Positions 13,320-23,768 are shown, numbered from the stretch's first letter. The stretch is DNA of 64,000 nt from Opisthorchis felineus (GCA_004794785.1 SJOL01008845.1:103744-167743), one strand, 5' to 3'. Notes: generated from the letters alone by a model not told the origin. Program-made: numbers and translations.

Positions 13320-13600
13320 GGGTTGAGCCCTGTTTGCCAGTGTCAGTAACCATTCATGAATTGAGTCCCGGGGTTCCCATCCAGAGAGGCGCTTCCCCAG
13401 CTAGGCTGAGTGTACTGGTTAATACTTTCATACCCCGTTGCCATGTTGGTCCACTCAGAACATGGCTGGGCGAAATGAGCTCTGAGAAGTAGATGGTCTT
13501 CTGGTATGCGAACTACATGTCCTAACCAGCACAAACCATGAAAACTGAGCAGCTCATCCACCGCGACAAATTGCTGAAACCATATGGCATAACTCAACAT
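13320..13600 (-). mobile_element. 3'-end fragment of an RTE-like retrotransposon
   Basis: The minus strand encodes LSFHGLCWLGHVVRIPEDHL and, further on, a tail resembling the Gly/Trp/Gln-rich C-terminus of RTE-like ORF2 (compare [12 protein letters not shown] in the copies at 13605-15879 and 43097-43492). Only the C-terminal portion remains. It abuts the oppositely oriented RTE copy starting near 13605. Confidence 0.7.
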
Positions 13601-13604
13601 TGCT

Positions 13605-13980
13605 AGCCCGATGTTCCCATCCGACCAGCCCCGAACTCAAATAGATCACATCGCCGTCAGTTATCGGTGGCGAGGGTCGATCACCGCCTGCCGCTCCTTC
13701 TGGAGCACCAGCGTGGACTCCGACCATGCACTGCCGCTGCTTTTCATTGCGCTTTTCAGGTGTACGCAAAACGCACACATCTCGCTTAGCCATTGAGAAG
13801 CTAGTGGACCCAGATGTCAAACGAAGTTATCAGAAACAGCTCCTCGAACGCCTGCCGGACGGTACGATGTGGGGTATAAACGGCCACTGGGAAAAGATAT
13901 CTAAAGCGCTATTCAAAGCCGGAAAGTCTGTTTGCAGTACAATCTAGCCAACCTCATCCAAACATTGGATCTCTGATAAG
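13605..13980 (+). pseudogene. RTE-like element: truncated endonuclease end and linker
   Basis: QIDHIAVSYRWRGSITACRS (13631 on) is the C-terminal part of an apurinic/apyrimidinic-type endonuclease with its D-H pair. The frame then shifts and continues as LAIEKLVDPDVKRSYQKQLL, which runs to an in-frame TAG at 13945-13947 before the RT frame. The catalytic N-terminal half of the endonuclease is absent, consistent with 5' truncation. Confidence 0.8.
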
Positions 13981-15879
13981 ACTGTGTCCTTGCTGGAGAC
14001 CTGGCGACAGATCCCTCCTGGCCGCAATCACAACTCCATCCGACGCATCATCCGACGCCAGGTGAAACTGAGTATCCGTGCAGACCGAGAAGCTTGGTGG
14101 ACCCGAAAGGCCGAAGAAATGGAAGAGGCAAAGAATGCTGGTAATGTCCGCAAGCTGTTCCACTTGATTCGTTCGACTGGTCCTCGGAAACCTCTTGTCA
14201 GCGAAACAATCAGGGACCAAAATGGCTCCCTGATATGCAGCAAAGCAGAACGTTTGGATCGCTGGGCACAGTACTTCGAGCAGCAATTCAGTTGGCCACC
14301 TGCTACCTCCAATCTAGAATCCTGGCCTTCAACAGAAAGGTGGACCGTGAATCTGGAGCCGCCTTCAGCCTCGGAAGTGTCCGAGTGTATTTCTCTACTC
14401 AAGCGTCATCGTGCTGCTGGTCCTGACGACCTTCCACCTGCTCTTTTCAAGGATGGCGGTGGACTTCTCAGCCAGTGCCTGTCTAGCCTATTTGGGTCTA
14501 TCTGGGAGAAAGAGACCGTCCCAGACAACTGGGGTGAATCGATAGTAGTGCCCATTTTCAAAAAGGGTACTCGCAGTGAATGTAGCAACCACAGAGGTGT
14601 TAGTTTGACTCCTGTTGTGACAAGACTTCTGGCGTCACTGATTCTTCGTCGTCTTACGGTGGCACGCGAAACCTTGACTCGTGAGAATCAAGCGGGATTT
14701 CGACCGGGTAGAGGCTGCGTTGACCACATCTTCACACTCCGTCAGGTGTTAGAGCAACGCCATATGTACAGACGACCCACAATCTTGGTATTCCTTGACT
14801 TCAAGGGTGCGTTCGATTCTGTCGATCGGTCAGTGCTGCTAACTACACTTGCTCAACAGGGTATGCCCCAGAAGTTTGTAAACATAATCCGATCCCTATA
14901 TTCACATACTTCTGGGCGGGTGAGAGTGTATGGTGAGCTCTCGAAAAGCTTCCCTACAAAAAGTGGTGTCCGACAAGGATGTCCACTCTCTCCATTCCTA
15001 TTCAACTTCATCATTGATGAAATAATGAGGCGAACGCTGGATGGTCTTCAAAACCCCGGTGTTCAAATTGTTGCTGGTGAGAGCCTTGTCGATCTGGAGT
15101 ACGCAGATGACATTGCCCTCATCTTTGAAGACCAAAACGAAACACAAGCCCTGTTGAATAGACTGACCACCATCGTACCATCTTTTGGCATGAGCCTTGC
15201 ACCTTCAAAGTGCAAAGTCATGCTTCAGAACGTGCAGTCTTCGAACCTACCCCTTACAATTCAAGGAGAATCACTGGAGGTTGTGGAAAATTTTACATAC
15301 CTCGGTAGTTGTATTAGCTCTGACGGAAGTGTGTCTGATGAAGTCAGTGCAAGAATCTCAAAGGCTCGAATCACGTTTGCTAATTTGCGTCACTTGTGGC
15401 GTCAAAAAGGCATCTCACTAGATCTTAAGGGTCGTGTGTATCAGGCTACAGTAAGGGCTGTGTTGTTGTATGGGTGCGAGACATGGCCTCTGCGGACAGA
15501 TGATGTGAGGCGTCTTCAGGTTTTCGACCACCGATGCCTCAGAAGCGTGGCTGGTTTTGGATGGCGTCAGCGTGTTAGTAACGAGGTGATTAGAAAACGG
15601 GTATTTGGTTGTGCTGCAGGTACTTCAATCGGGGAAAACATCCAGCACCACCGACTACGATGGCTCGGTCATGTGCTACGCATGCCGAAACACCGTCTAC
15701 CGAGACGAGTGTTGTTCTCCGTGCCTCCTTCAGGATGGCGCAAACCGCGAGGTGGACAACGTATGACTTGGCAGAAGGGTGTGAAAGAGATCAGGACGCA
15801 GTGTATACTCAGTCCTTCGACAGACAAACTGGCACGAAGTGTTGTTTTTAGCCATCAGTTTGCTGCCGACAGTTGGTAG
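13948..15879 (+). pseudogene. RTE-like reverse transcriptase, long open frame (family A, copy 1)
   Basis: The frame is open from 13948 to the stop at 15877 (over 630 codons). Counting from the GTG at 13984, the connector is [13 protein letters not shown] (about 39-51), RT motif A is [14 protein letters not shown] (269-282), motif B is [15 protein letters not shown] (328-342) and the catalytic YADD is at 373-376. The C-terminus carries [31 protein letters not shown] and [15 protein letters not shown], typical of RTE-like elements in flukes. RT residues look intact, but the missing endonuclease half and the upstream stop make the copy non-autonomous. It lies in trio intron 1, sense orientation. 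Confidence 0.9.
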
Positions 15880-16504
15880 TAAACGATCTGTAAACTTTAC
15901 GAGTGGTTTCGCTAACATGCATAAACCAGAGCCTCGATTAGGTGAGCGGTTTCTCTCACTTGTCAGCCAGGCCTCCTCCGTCTCTTTGACTTACTCACTT
16001 TACCACACCTTATCCTTTGTGCTGCGTGATTCGCGCATGGAGTTGCCTGGTTGTCTGGCCTATGTATTTGGCCGGACATTCTGTACAGGGAATTAGGTAG
16101 ACTTTGGTGTTTCGGTTCGATAGGGTCCATAGCCCTTACGAGGTGTCGTTGTAAAATGTTATCAATTCGGAAGAATGTTTTAGTATCATAATCGCGAAGT
16201 ACCTTTCAAATGGCGTCTGAAGTGCCATTTCTGTAGGGTGTTCCTACGTTAAGCAACTGGTTTTCGTCTTCCTGTCTCACCAGGTAGACACCAATCAGAA
16301 GAGATGATATGGGACCCAAATGACGCTGCATTTGACTCGCCTTGTAGAAATCCTTGTAAAAAGGTTGTCCACAGCAACTGAAACCCTAGTTTGTAACACC
16401 TTACTCCACTACGCTGTGTTCTGACTTTAAAATTTCCATATCAGACACCACATACCGCTAAACCTTTTTAACACTATCCGAGCCGAATTTGGTCCGGAAC
16501 TCCC
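15880..16504. other. Intron 1, downstream of the RTE-like copy
   Basis: May include the 3' untranslated part of the RTE-like element; no simple-repeat tail or target-site duplication could be identified. Confidence 0.4.
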
Positions 16505-16611
16505 AAACGCTTCACTTGTCTAAGAACATGCTTGGATGAGCTGAAATGTACATACAATGATCCAGTGCGAGTATATACGATGATTACAATAATAAGCAGA
16601 CAACAATCATG
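16505..16611 (-). repeat. Candidate LTR-like terminal repeat, downstream copy
   Basis: About 107 bp that match 19892-19997 in direct orientation with roughly one change in six or seven bases. The shared block includes GATTACAATAATAAGCAGAC. Read on the minus strand, both begin TGA(C/T)TGTTGTCTGC, the TG expected at an LTR start. They bracket the Gypsy-like coding remnants. Confidence 0.65.
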
Positions 16612-16920
16612 CCCTTCACCCAGGCATCGTTTGAATGTGCACGTATGAACTTACGTAGTTGGGGGATGATGTACCGAATCAGGCTTCTCTGTTTCTCAAA
16701 CTGTAAGGATGAACGCGTCGCTATCCTATAACTTTAAGGTAACGCGGTTGGTCTTCGGAGGACAGTGTCAAAGAGGGCTCAGATGCTTGGGAGCTATCAG
16801 GCTGATGCCAAACCTGGCTGTTCGGTGTCCTTATTTGATTCAGACAGATCGAAAACGTCTTCAGTTGTATTATGAACCGCTGGGGCTAGATAGCGAGAGG
16901 AGACGGTCTTGACTCTCCCG

Positions 16921-17108
16921 GGGCGAGATAGCCCAAGTAGTTAGAACGCGACTTTACTGATCGAAAGGTCCATGGTTCGAACCCGACCCCTGCCTCTCGA
17001 CTTCCCCTGTCTAGGCTTGGGCAACCTGGCAGTATCCCAGCCCTTGTGCTTCCTTCGGGTGGCACGGCAGCTAGGCACCGGAAGGGTGTTACAGCTGAAC
17101 GATTATGT
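16921..17108 (+). repeat. tRNA-derived SINE copy
   Basis: It opens GGGCGAGATAGCCCAAGTAG, has B box GGTTCGAACCC, then body CCTGTCTAGGCTTGGGCAAC and tail AGGGTGTTACAGCTGAACG. It sits at the 3' end of the antisense Gypsy remnant. Confidence 0.9.
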
Positions 17109-17111
17109 AGT

Positions 17112-17913
17112 TCTCTAAGCTGATCGTTGCCCCCCCCCCATAGAAGCACATATGTTGCGCGACAGTGTTGGCGACATGATTGTTCTTCTCAGGTCGATGG
17201 ATAACACCATACTTGTACTCGGATATTTTAGTCCTCCAGCGCTGTATTTTGCCATTTTTCACTTTACTCTTTTGTCCACCGCCGAACATAAATGTGACCG
17301 AACGCTGATCGGTAATCAATTTGAAGGGCCTCCCGAGTAGGTAATGCCGCCATTTCCTGATGGATTTGACGATAGCGCGCGCCTCCTTCTCCGTGGTAGA
17401 ATGATTTTTCTCGCTCGAATTGAGTGTCCTTGAGAAAGAGGCCACCGGTCGATTGTTTTGGCCGAGGGATGCGGCTATAGCAACATTTGTGGCATCCGTT
17501 TCAGCAACCAAAGAATTGTTATGGTTGGTTGTAGTTGGCATAGCATTTTCTGCTTCGTTTTTTAGGTTCCCGAAGGTTAATTCGACGTCGGCAGGTAGAG
17601 TGCATGTTTTATTCTTTATCAGTTTGTTAATTTTGTCGGAAAACAAAGATATCCAATGGGCGTAACACGCGAGCATACCGATGACGCGTTGCATTTCTGT
17701 GGTAGTACGCGGAGGTAACTGACGGATAGGTTCCGTGCGTTTAGGGTCGGGCCTTATGATACCCTTTGAAACCTTATAACCTAGGAGGCAGATAACTTTT
17801 GAAGCAGCGATGGTCTTGTTACCGTTGAGTGTGATTTCATACTTCCTCGTAGCTTTTAAAAACGAATGGAGGTTGAGATTGTACTCCCCTCGGGTATTGC
17901 CGCAGATAGCCAC
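17112..17913 (-). pseudogene. Ty3/Gypsy-like RT C-terminus and RNase H remnant
   Basis: The long minus-strand frame reads GNTRGEYNLNLHSFLKATRK and LLGYKVSKGIIRPDPKR (RT thumb), then a connection segment, then RNase H: VAETDATNVAIAASLGQNNR, TTEKEARAIVKSIRKWRHYL and LITDQRSVTFMF, so the D-E-D residues of RNase H are retained. [14 protein letters not shown] marks the end of RNase H. No integrase follows. The RT active site just upstream is broken. Confidence 0.88.
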
Positions 17914-18060
17914 TGTCTATGTAGGTATACGTGCTTTTTAGCTTTCCGGACTTAATGATATTGTTAATAGTTCGCTGGAAACATGCTACGCCGTTTGTGA
18001 TACCGAAGGGTATGCGACGAAACTGAAACAAGCCACCACAGGCTTCGAATGCTGTGAAAG
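17890..18060 (-). pseudogene. Gypsy-like RT palm fragment with frameshift in the active site
   Basis: The minus strand reads FTAFEACGGLFQFRRIPFG then ITNGVACFQRTINNIIKSG, the RT motif B region, and TYTYID. The expected YIDD becomes YIDS: bases are missing within the second Asp codon and the frame shifts into the following GNTRGEYN segment. The catalytic motif is therefore destroyed in this copy. Confidence 0.82.
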
Positions 18061-18082
18061 GATTATCGGATGCCGGTCAACG

Positions 18083-18345
18083 GCATATGACATATTCCGT
18101 GTAGTTGTTCGTCTTTGGGATTGAAGTAGCCAGTTATGGGACCGGATATATATCTTTTTGTACTGTAGGGGGGGTCACCATGGAGAATTTCAATGCAGCC
18201 CAAATTACCTGTCCAACTAAGACCGCTGCCGGGGTTACATACTTGTTTTACCCAACTATTTTACCGCGGCTGCATCCCCGAGCCGTTTTCATGGATTACT
18301 TTTCACGATGACGAGCCATTGCGTGGGTTTACCTTCTGGAGTTTT
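18083..18345 (-). repeat. Gypsy-associated repeat segment, copy 1
   Basis: About 260 bp closely matching 36897-37150 (shared blocks such as CCGCGGCTGCATCCCCGAGC and GATTACTTTTCACGATGACG). Here it lies between the RT palm remnant and the inserted SINE, so it is most simply an eroded internal part of the Gypsy-like element. Stops occur in all frames I tried. Confidence 0.7.
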
Positions 18346-18458
18346 GTTGCATGAGAACGAAAATAAATCCTGCGGACCTCGATCCATGCTCTGTGTCAGT
18401 CGATTTGCATGTAAGTGGAATCCGTCAACATTGACAAGTGTCCTTGTTCTAACATAAT

Positions 18459-18652
18459 GGGCGAGATGGCTCAGTGGTTTAGAGGGCGAGATAGCTCAGT
18501 GGTTTAGAGGGCGAGTTTACTCACCGGAAGGTCCGTGGTTCGAACCCGACCTCTGCCCCTCTACTTCCCCTGTCTAGGCTTGGGCAACCTCGTGCTTCCT
18601 TCTGGTGGCATGGCAGTGAGGCACCGAAAGGGTGCTACAGCTGAACAATTTT
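18459..18652 (+). repeat. tRNA-derived SINE copy with duplicated head
   Basis: The 25-bp head (GGGCGAGATGGCTCAGTGG and following TTTAGA) is present twice in tandem before the rest of the element. The B box is GGTTCGAACCC. The body lacks the usual GGCAGTATCCCAGCC segment. It splits the antisense Gypsy remnant, so it inserted later. Confidence 0.88.
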
Positions 18653-18764
18653 TCCATACGTATGCCGAGATCGGGACTTGATGATAGACAGACAAAAGGC
18701 CTAATGTACTGTAGACTTTGTAGTGCGAAATTTACTCAACCATTTTGTCCAGACGTGGTAGAGG

Positions 18765-19404
18765 TTAAGCGTCCAGATATGTTAGCCGGCTGTAGTCGAC
18801 AACCATCCGGCGTTTGTGCCTGACACTCTTGGCAACCAAAACTTGCGCTCTCCAGGGTGACTTTGACGGCAGGATTATGCATTTTTGCAATAAGCGACCA
18901 ACTTCGAAGCGAATGAATTCTTCACCATCCGGATGATGTTTTGATTTGGTGGCAATATGCTTGCGGTCCGGGGTTAAGTTAGCGTAGATTGATGGTGGTT
19001 CAACTTTTACTGTCGTTAGGCCGCAGATGGTGTACGCATCACGACCCTCGCCGAATGAGAAATCTGTCGCTTTGTAGACCCAGGAAATCACCCCTAAGTA
19101 GAACGTCGGTGCAGAGGTTAGGCATCACAAAGAGCTTCAATTCATTGTATGGTGTATGGTGATGGAAACAAGAGTGACTGGTCCATCGGCAGGATAGTGA
19201 TGTAGACGCCATTCTGAAGACTGAGAAAGTTGGATAAACTTTCCAGTTATGTAGTTTCACGACGTTAGAACTAATAAAACTACAAGAACTTTCTGCATCG
19301 ACTAGAGCACGGCGAGTGGTGCCTTTGACTTTGACAGTCGTGATGGCACGTGCCAGGCAGGTAGGGGCTGTTGCAACGAATGGCGACGATAAAGTGGGCT
19401 TCAT
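18765..19404 (-). pseudogene. Gypsy-like protease and RT N-terminus remnant
   Basis: On the minus strand a retropepsin-like segment ITTVKVKGTTRRALVDAESS then SFISSNVVKLHNW has VDAESS where the family has V-D-T/S-G-S-S, so two active-site neighbours are changed. NLCTDVLLRGDFLGLQS completes the protease. In an overlapping frame, PDRKHIATKSKHHPDGEEFI and LPSKSPWRAQVLVAK then RMVVDYSRLT form the RT N-terminal region. A frameshift separates the two. Confidence 0.85.
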
Positions 19405-19439
19405 TATGCACTATGTATGGAACTTGGCAGTATTTCTTG

Positions 19440-19800
19440 AACGATATACGCAGTGTAAGTGACCGCGTTTACCGCAAATATTACGGACGGCTTCTCGAAT
19501 GGAACGAGGATGTCTATCGTAACCGCAGAAATTATATGTTTAAACGGATTCTACAGAAGCAGTTGTCGGGTCGGCACGTGGTTCGGGCGAAATCGTAGAG
19601 CAGGGTATAGGTTCGTTACTAACATATGACTGCGACTGTTTGCGAGCCAACTCGAGGGATCTAGCAAGTTGGTATGCTTGATACAGGTTTGGAGGATTTG
19701 ACAGTTTTCAGGTAGGTGTCGAAAGTGCGAAACCAGCGATTCCACCGTTTGGCTGCGTCTGTGGAGTTTGAGCCGGCGTTGAAGAACCGAGGTCGTAGCT
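19440..19800 (-). pseudogene. Gypsy-like gag remnant with degenerate zinc knuckle
   Basis: The minus strand of 19681-19800 reads NSTDAAKRWNRWFRTFDTYL, a helix typical of fluke Gypsy gag proteins. Near 19450-19480 it reads RNICGKRGHLHCVYRS, which resembles a CCHC knuckle that has lost its first Cys and the usual spacing of the last. Several stops lie between them. Confidence 0.65.
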
Positions 19801-19891
19801 ATGGATCCATTCTATTCTTGGACAAGTAAATTGTGACGTTTAGAATGCGTCCTAGAACGTGTTACAAGAGTCCGAATTATCGAGGGTAAAC

Positions 19892-19997
19892 AACGCTTTA
19901 CTTGTCTAAGCACAAGCGTGGATGAGCTGGAATGTACGTGCAATGATTCAGTACGAGTATACAGAGTGATTACAATAATAAGCAGACAACAGTCATG
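19892..19997 (-). repeat. Candidate LTR-like terminal repeat, upstream copy
   Basis: Partner of 16505-16611, same orientation, on the gag side of the antisense Gypsy remnant, as expected for the 5' LTR. The similarity fades beyond about 107 bp, so it may be only part of an LTR. Confidence 0.65.
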
Positions 19998-20149
19998 ACA
20001 CATTGAACATCCCTTTGTGTTAATGGTGCATGTTTTGTTTTATTTTTCCGGGAAGAGGGCTAGGAGTCGACGCTGAATTTATAGAGCCACGGGGTTGGGA
20101 TTGCTAAGCTAAGGAGACTGGCCGCTGCTCCTAAGCTGTGTGGTACGAT

Positions 20150-20480
20150 GTTACTTCTCGTTACCTCTTCCCAGGCCGAAGAAGAGGGTTTGTTTGATAT
20201 GTTCCACTTTGAGCCATTGGCTCAACATTTTGACCCACAAGGTAGTGGGAGAAGGTAGGGTTTTGTTTTCGAGACCATGCCCGTAGCCTCTGACTCAACA
20301 GTCTAAGCCGCGGGGCCACGGATGTTAGCGTCCCTTTGTGGGACCCTACCTGGAGCCAATGACTCAACAGTCTGACCGCTTGGCTGTTGGAGGCTTGTCT
20401 GGCCCGGGAGAGTCAGATATAACTGTCCGTCTCCCAACGCGTCTGCGGACAGCAGGTACCTTCTGGGCAGCGCCAGGTTC
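20150..20480 (-). mobile_element. Fragment resembling the 5' region of the RTE-like family B
   Basis: The minus strand reads FSHYLVGQNVEPMAQSGTYQ. This is similar to the upstream segment of the large element at 46061-46456 (CLVGQTFEPRAQGRVPQPNH). On the + strand CAGCAGGTACCTTCTGGGCA matches 46457 on with few changes. Only this 5' part is present; it lies just before the RTE family A fragment. Confidence 0.6.
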
Positions 20481-20798
20481 TTCAGTCTTAAAAGGGCGTT
20501 AATACATCCATCTCTCCTTGTTTACTTTCCGTAACTCATTACGACGAACCTCTGACCATAAGGGTGTGACCGTCAGCCGAAGGCACGTGTTACTCACTGT
20601 GGAGTAGACAAATCTTCGGTCTGAGTGTGTCCCTGCTTCTTCCATGAGCTACTAATAGTTCATAGGAAACGGCAAACATGTCCTCGGGGATGAGATATCC
20701 ATTGTTGAGGGGTTCGCTTTATTAGGTTTTGTGTTTCTATGTGTGAAAATGTAAGAAGGGAGGCGTCAGAAGTAGCATGTTTTCGCTTACCCGCCCTG

Positions 20799-21448
20799 CA
20801 TTCTTATTCAACTTCATCGTCGATGAAATAATGAGGCGAACGCTGGACGGTCTTCAAAACCCCGGTGTTCAAATTGTTGCTGGTGTGAGACTTGTCGATC
20901 TGGAGTACGCAGATGACATTGCCCTCATCTTTGAAGATCAAAGCGAAGCACAAGCCCTGTTGAATAGACTGACCACCATCATACCATCTTTTGGCATGCG
21001 CCTTGCACCTTCAAAGTGCAAAGTCATGCTTCAGAACGTGCAGTCTTCGAACATACCCCTTACAATTCAAGGAGAATCACTGGAGATTGTGGAAAACTTT
21101 ACATACCTCGGTAGTTGTATTAGCTCTGACGGAAGTGTGTCTGATGAAGTCAGTGCAAGAATCTCAAAGGCTCGAATCACGTTTGCTAATTTGCGTCACT
21201 TGTAGCGTCAAAAAGGCATCTCACTAGATCTTAAGGGTCGTGTGTACCAGGCTACAGTAAGGGCTGTGTTGTTGTATGGGTGCGAGACATGGCCTCTGCG
21301 GACAGATGATGTGAAGCGTCTTCAGGTTTTTGACCACCGATGCCTCAGAAGCGTGGATGGTTTTGGATGGCGTCGCCGGAAGGTACTTCAATTGGGGAAA
21401 ACATCCAGCACCACCGACTACGATGACTCGGTCATGTGCTACGCATAC
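20799..21448 (+). pseudogene. RTE-like reverse transcriptase fragment (family A, copy 2)
   Basis: Nearly identical to 14996 onwards of copy 1, from [20 protein letters not shown] through [17 protein letters not shown] to [18 protein letters not shown]. Differences are sparse single-base changes, a TAG at 21203 in place of a Trp codon, and an internal deletion of about 45 bp near 21375. It begins abruptly inside RT motif B and ends inside the LGHVLRM region, so it is a fragment truncated at both ends. Confidence 0.9.
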
Positions 21449-21581
21449 GCGTAGTTTCCTAGTTTCCATCAACCTTGTGTTCTCTTGGACACCAAGTCGG
21501 ACGCATTTGACTGAATGCTCATTTGCACATTATGTTAATGTTAACGTGGGGCTTAACCCAATCTGTGGATAAATAATAAAA

Positions 21582-21764
21582 ATAATCGTTCGGCTGTAAC
21601 ACCATTTCGGGGCCTAGCTGCCACGTCACCCGAAGGAAGCACGAGAGATGGAATACTGCCAGGTTGCCCAAGCCTAGACAGAAGTCGAGATGCAGAGGTC
21701 GGGTTCGAACCACGACCTTCCAGTCAATAAATTAGTGCTCTAACTACTGAGCCATGTCGCCCCC
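21582..21764 (-). repeat. tRNA-derived SINE copy
   Basis: The reverse complement opens GGGGGCGACATGGCTCAGTA and contains the CCTAGACAG... (CTGTCTAGGCTTGGGCAACC) body and the GCCCCGAAATGGTGTTACAG tail. It interrupts the repeat family also seen at 59355-59610. Confidence 0.88.
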
Positions 21765-21779
21765 ACCCAATCTGGATTA

Positions 21780-21960
21780 TCTGCTTAATGGGCCCTAAGA
21801 AGATCGAAACTGGTAATGAGCTACTGATGAGTTTTCAGCAACCCTATGAGTGGTATGCTCGACCACAAGCATTGTGTCAACTGAAACATGAGGCGGCATT
21901 TGTGCAGCAAATTCAGTTGAAGAATATTACTAAATTGTTGCCTCATAAAGGTTGCATACG
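21780..21960 (+). repeat. Dispersed repeat X, copy 2
   Basis: It shares TTTTCAGCAACC(C/T)TATGAG and ACTGAAACATGAGGCGGC with the reverse complement of 4655-4775, and the CAGCAACC.TATGAG start with 59486 on. A further piece (GTTTCCATCAACCTTGTGTT at 21459) matches 59355 on, so the SINE at 21582 probably inserted into this repeat. Not recognised as coding. Confidence 0.6.
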
Positions 21961-23588
21961 CCTCCCGTGGACGTTGGTAAAACCGTGGAAGAAGGCTGCT
22001 GCTATCCAGATACAAACCTACAACCACATTCACTCAAACAATCAGAATGGAGACTAACAGCACGTGCACCGTGTAACTGGTTCCCCAGTTGTGTCTTCCA
22101 CTATCTCGCCAAGCCTTATCGAGGTTTGATTTGGCATGCCTCAGTTACCCCATTGAGATGTAGTAGAAGATGCCGCATGACCTTAGATTCTCATACAAGG
22201 TTAGTCGGCGAATTGTTGTCTGACGAGGATAATGATGCGGCCTTCCTACTACCCCGCAGACATCACTTGGCCGTGTAAAAGATAGGTCCAGTCTCGAGCA
22301 AAACTGGGGTACTACTCGCACCCAGCCTTTATGGCAGATCTATCACACGAGTCCCTCTGTAACTGACGTATCATCAGCTTTCTTAGCTGCTTGTACATCC
22401 ACGCTGCAGGTGGGATCTGTAGATATTCCAAGCAGAGTATATAATACGGTCTCAAGCACATGCACTGTGCGCATTAGTATCAAGAGGTTTCTCTGTTTCT
22501 TCTGCTTAGACTGGCCCCCAAAGCCAATTGGTCCCGGCCTTTGAGTCAGTTCTGGGTAGGATTCCTAAGAAGATCCCCACATTTGTTGCCCCCCCCCAGC
22601 TCAGTCGGTTTAGGCAAGGGTTAGGAGCACCACTTCACGCCACAACAATGCACTGACAATGTCACCTCGATTGGTGCTAAAACGTTTACATCCTAATTGG
22701 TAGGCTTAAAAAACAAACCTGAGCTGCCAGCAGTCTCAATGGCAGTCGTCTTCGGCAGCAAATCCTCTCTTCTTTCACAATCTTCTGTACCATACTTTCT
22801 GGTCAAAAGCTTAGGAAGTGAATCCCCAACCAAACTCTTCTCTACCCAGATAACGGGGAGCATATCTCTTCCCTCCCCCCACAGCTCCATGCTTAAGGGG
22901 GTGAGATGGCTCAGTGGTTAGAGCGCGAATTTACTGACCGGAAGGTCCGTGGTTCGAACCAGACCTCTGCCTCTCGACTTCCCCTGTCTAGGCCTGGGCA
23001 ACCTGGCAGTATCCCAGCCAGGTGCTTCCTTCTGGTGGCATGGCAGCTAGGCACCGAAAGAGAGCTACAGTTGAACGATTATTTTTTTTAAATATTTAGG
23101 AGAAAAAAAAAAGAAAAACTGGATATGGTAGTGACCTGGTTGTAGCCTAACGCAAACATCTCAAAAGTCAGTGGCCTTTCTGTTCATATTATCCGAGTGA
23201 ACTTCTATGTGTGTAGACACCGTGGATCATTGATGCAGGGCTAGTGCCAGTTGCTCTCTGTCTCCATACTTATTCTTTTCACGACCGTCAAGCACGGTCG
23301 TTTAAAATTGATGTCCGTGCTTGTCTGTGAAGTTTAGGCTACGTGACATGCCATATTTCGTGCTCCCTTCAAGCCGGATGGTAGTTATTAGGTCGTTCAT
23401 GATGCACACTATGCATGGCAGTGGCGCATCAGAAGGCTGCTCGCCATAGCTGAGCGGTTGGACTTGTTTTCCTGTTATGGTCGAATACTGAAGCAAAGCT
23501 GACGTAACTCCTTGGGTCCCTCTCTGTAGCCCATCCGTCTGAACATTATAATCGTCACACCTATTTGCCGTTTCCCCTCTCCTTTTAG
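21961..23588. other. Intron 1, right part
   Basis: Apart from the SINE at 22898-23090, nothing is recognised. It includes homopolymer C runs near 22590. Confidence 0.45.
22898..23090 (+). repeat. tRNA-derived SINE copy, well preserved
   Basis: GGGTGAGATGGCTCAGTGGT A-box head, GGTTCGAACC B box, CTAGGCCTGGGCAACCTGGC body and a T-rich tail. It is close to the family consensus and lies 500 bp upstream of exon 2. Confidence 0.92.
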
Positions 23589-23768
23589 GCAGTGGAACAG
23601 TGCGTCGTACCCAACGTTGCAATTACCTACATAATCAAACCGGACAACTTTTTCGAAAAACACAAAGCAAACATGCAAATCGGCAAGTTCAACTTCGAAA
23701 TCCAACTAGTATCCTTGGCCACGCTATTTCGCGAAGTCGATCCGAGTCAGTTAACTGCAGAATTAGAA
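23589..23768 (+). CDS. trio: trio exon 2: rest of Sec14 domain
   Basis: Codes residues 246-305. It begins after a CTCCTTTTAG acceptor, phase 0, and ends at GTAAGC. The segments AITYIIKPDNFFEKHKANM and ATLFREVDPSQLTAELE are diagnostic: the IIKPDNF and VDPSQLT strings are near-invariant in Trio/Kalirin Sec14 domains. The join to exon 1 is seamless against the family (KPILR then AVEQCVVPNVA). It lies 11.7 kb from exon 1 across a transposon-filled intron. Confidence 0.95.

Noticed and set aside
13948..15879. Calling the RTE-like copy an active gene
   Set aside because: Although the RT frame is open, the endonuclease is truncated and shifted and a stop precedes the RT segment, so it is annotated as a pseudogene.
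22898..22975. Functional tRNA genes at the A/B-box sites
   Set aside because: The tRNA-like heads are followed by the same non-tRNA body and tail in about 20 places, and the cloverleaf arms do not close properly; they are SINE heads.
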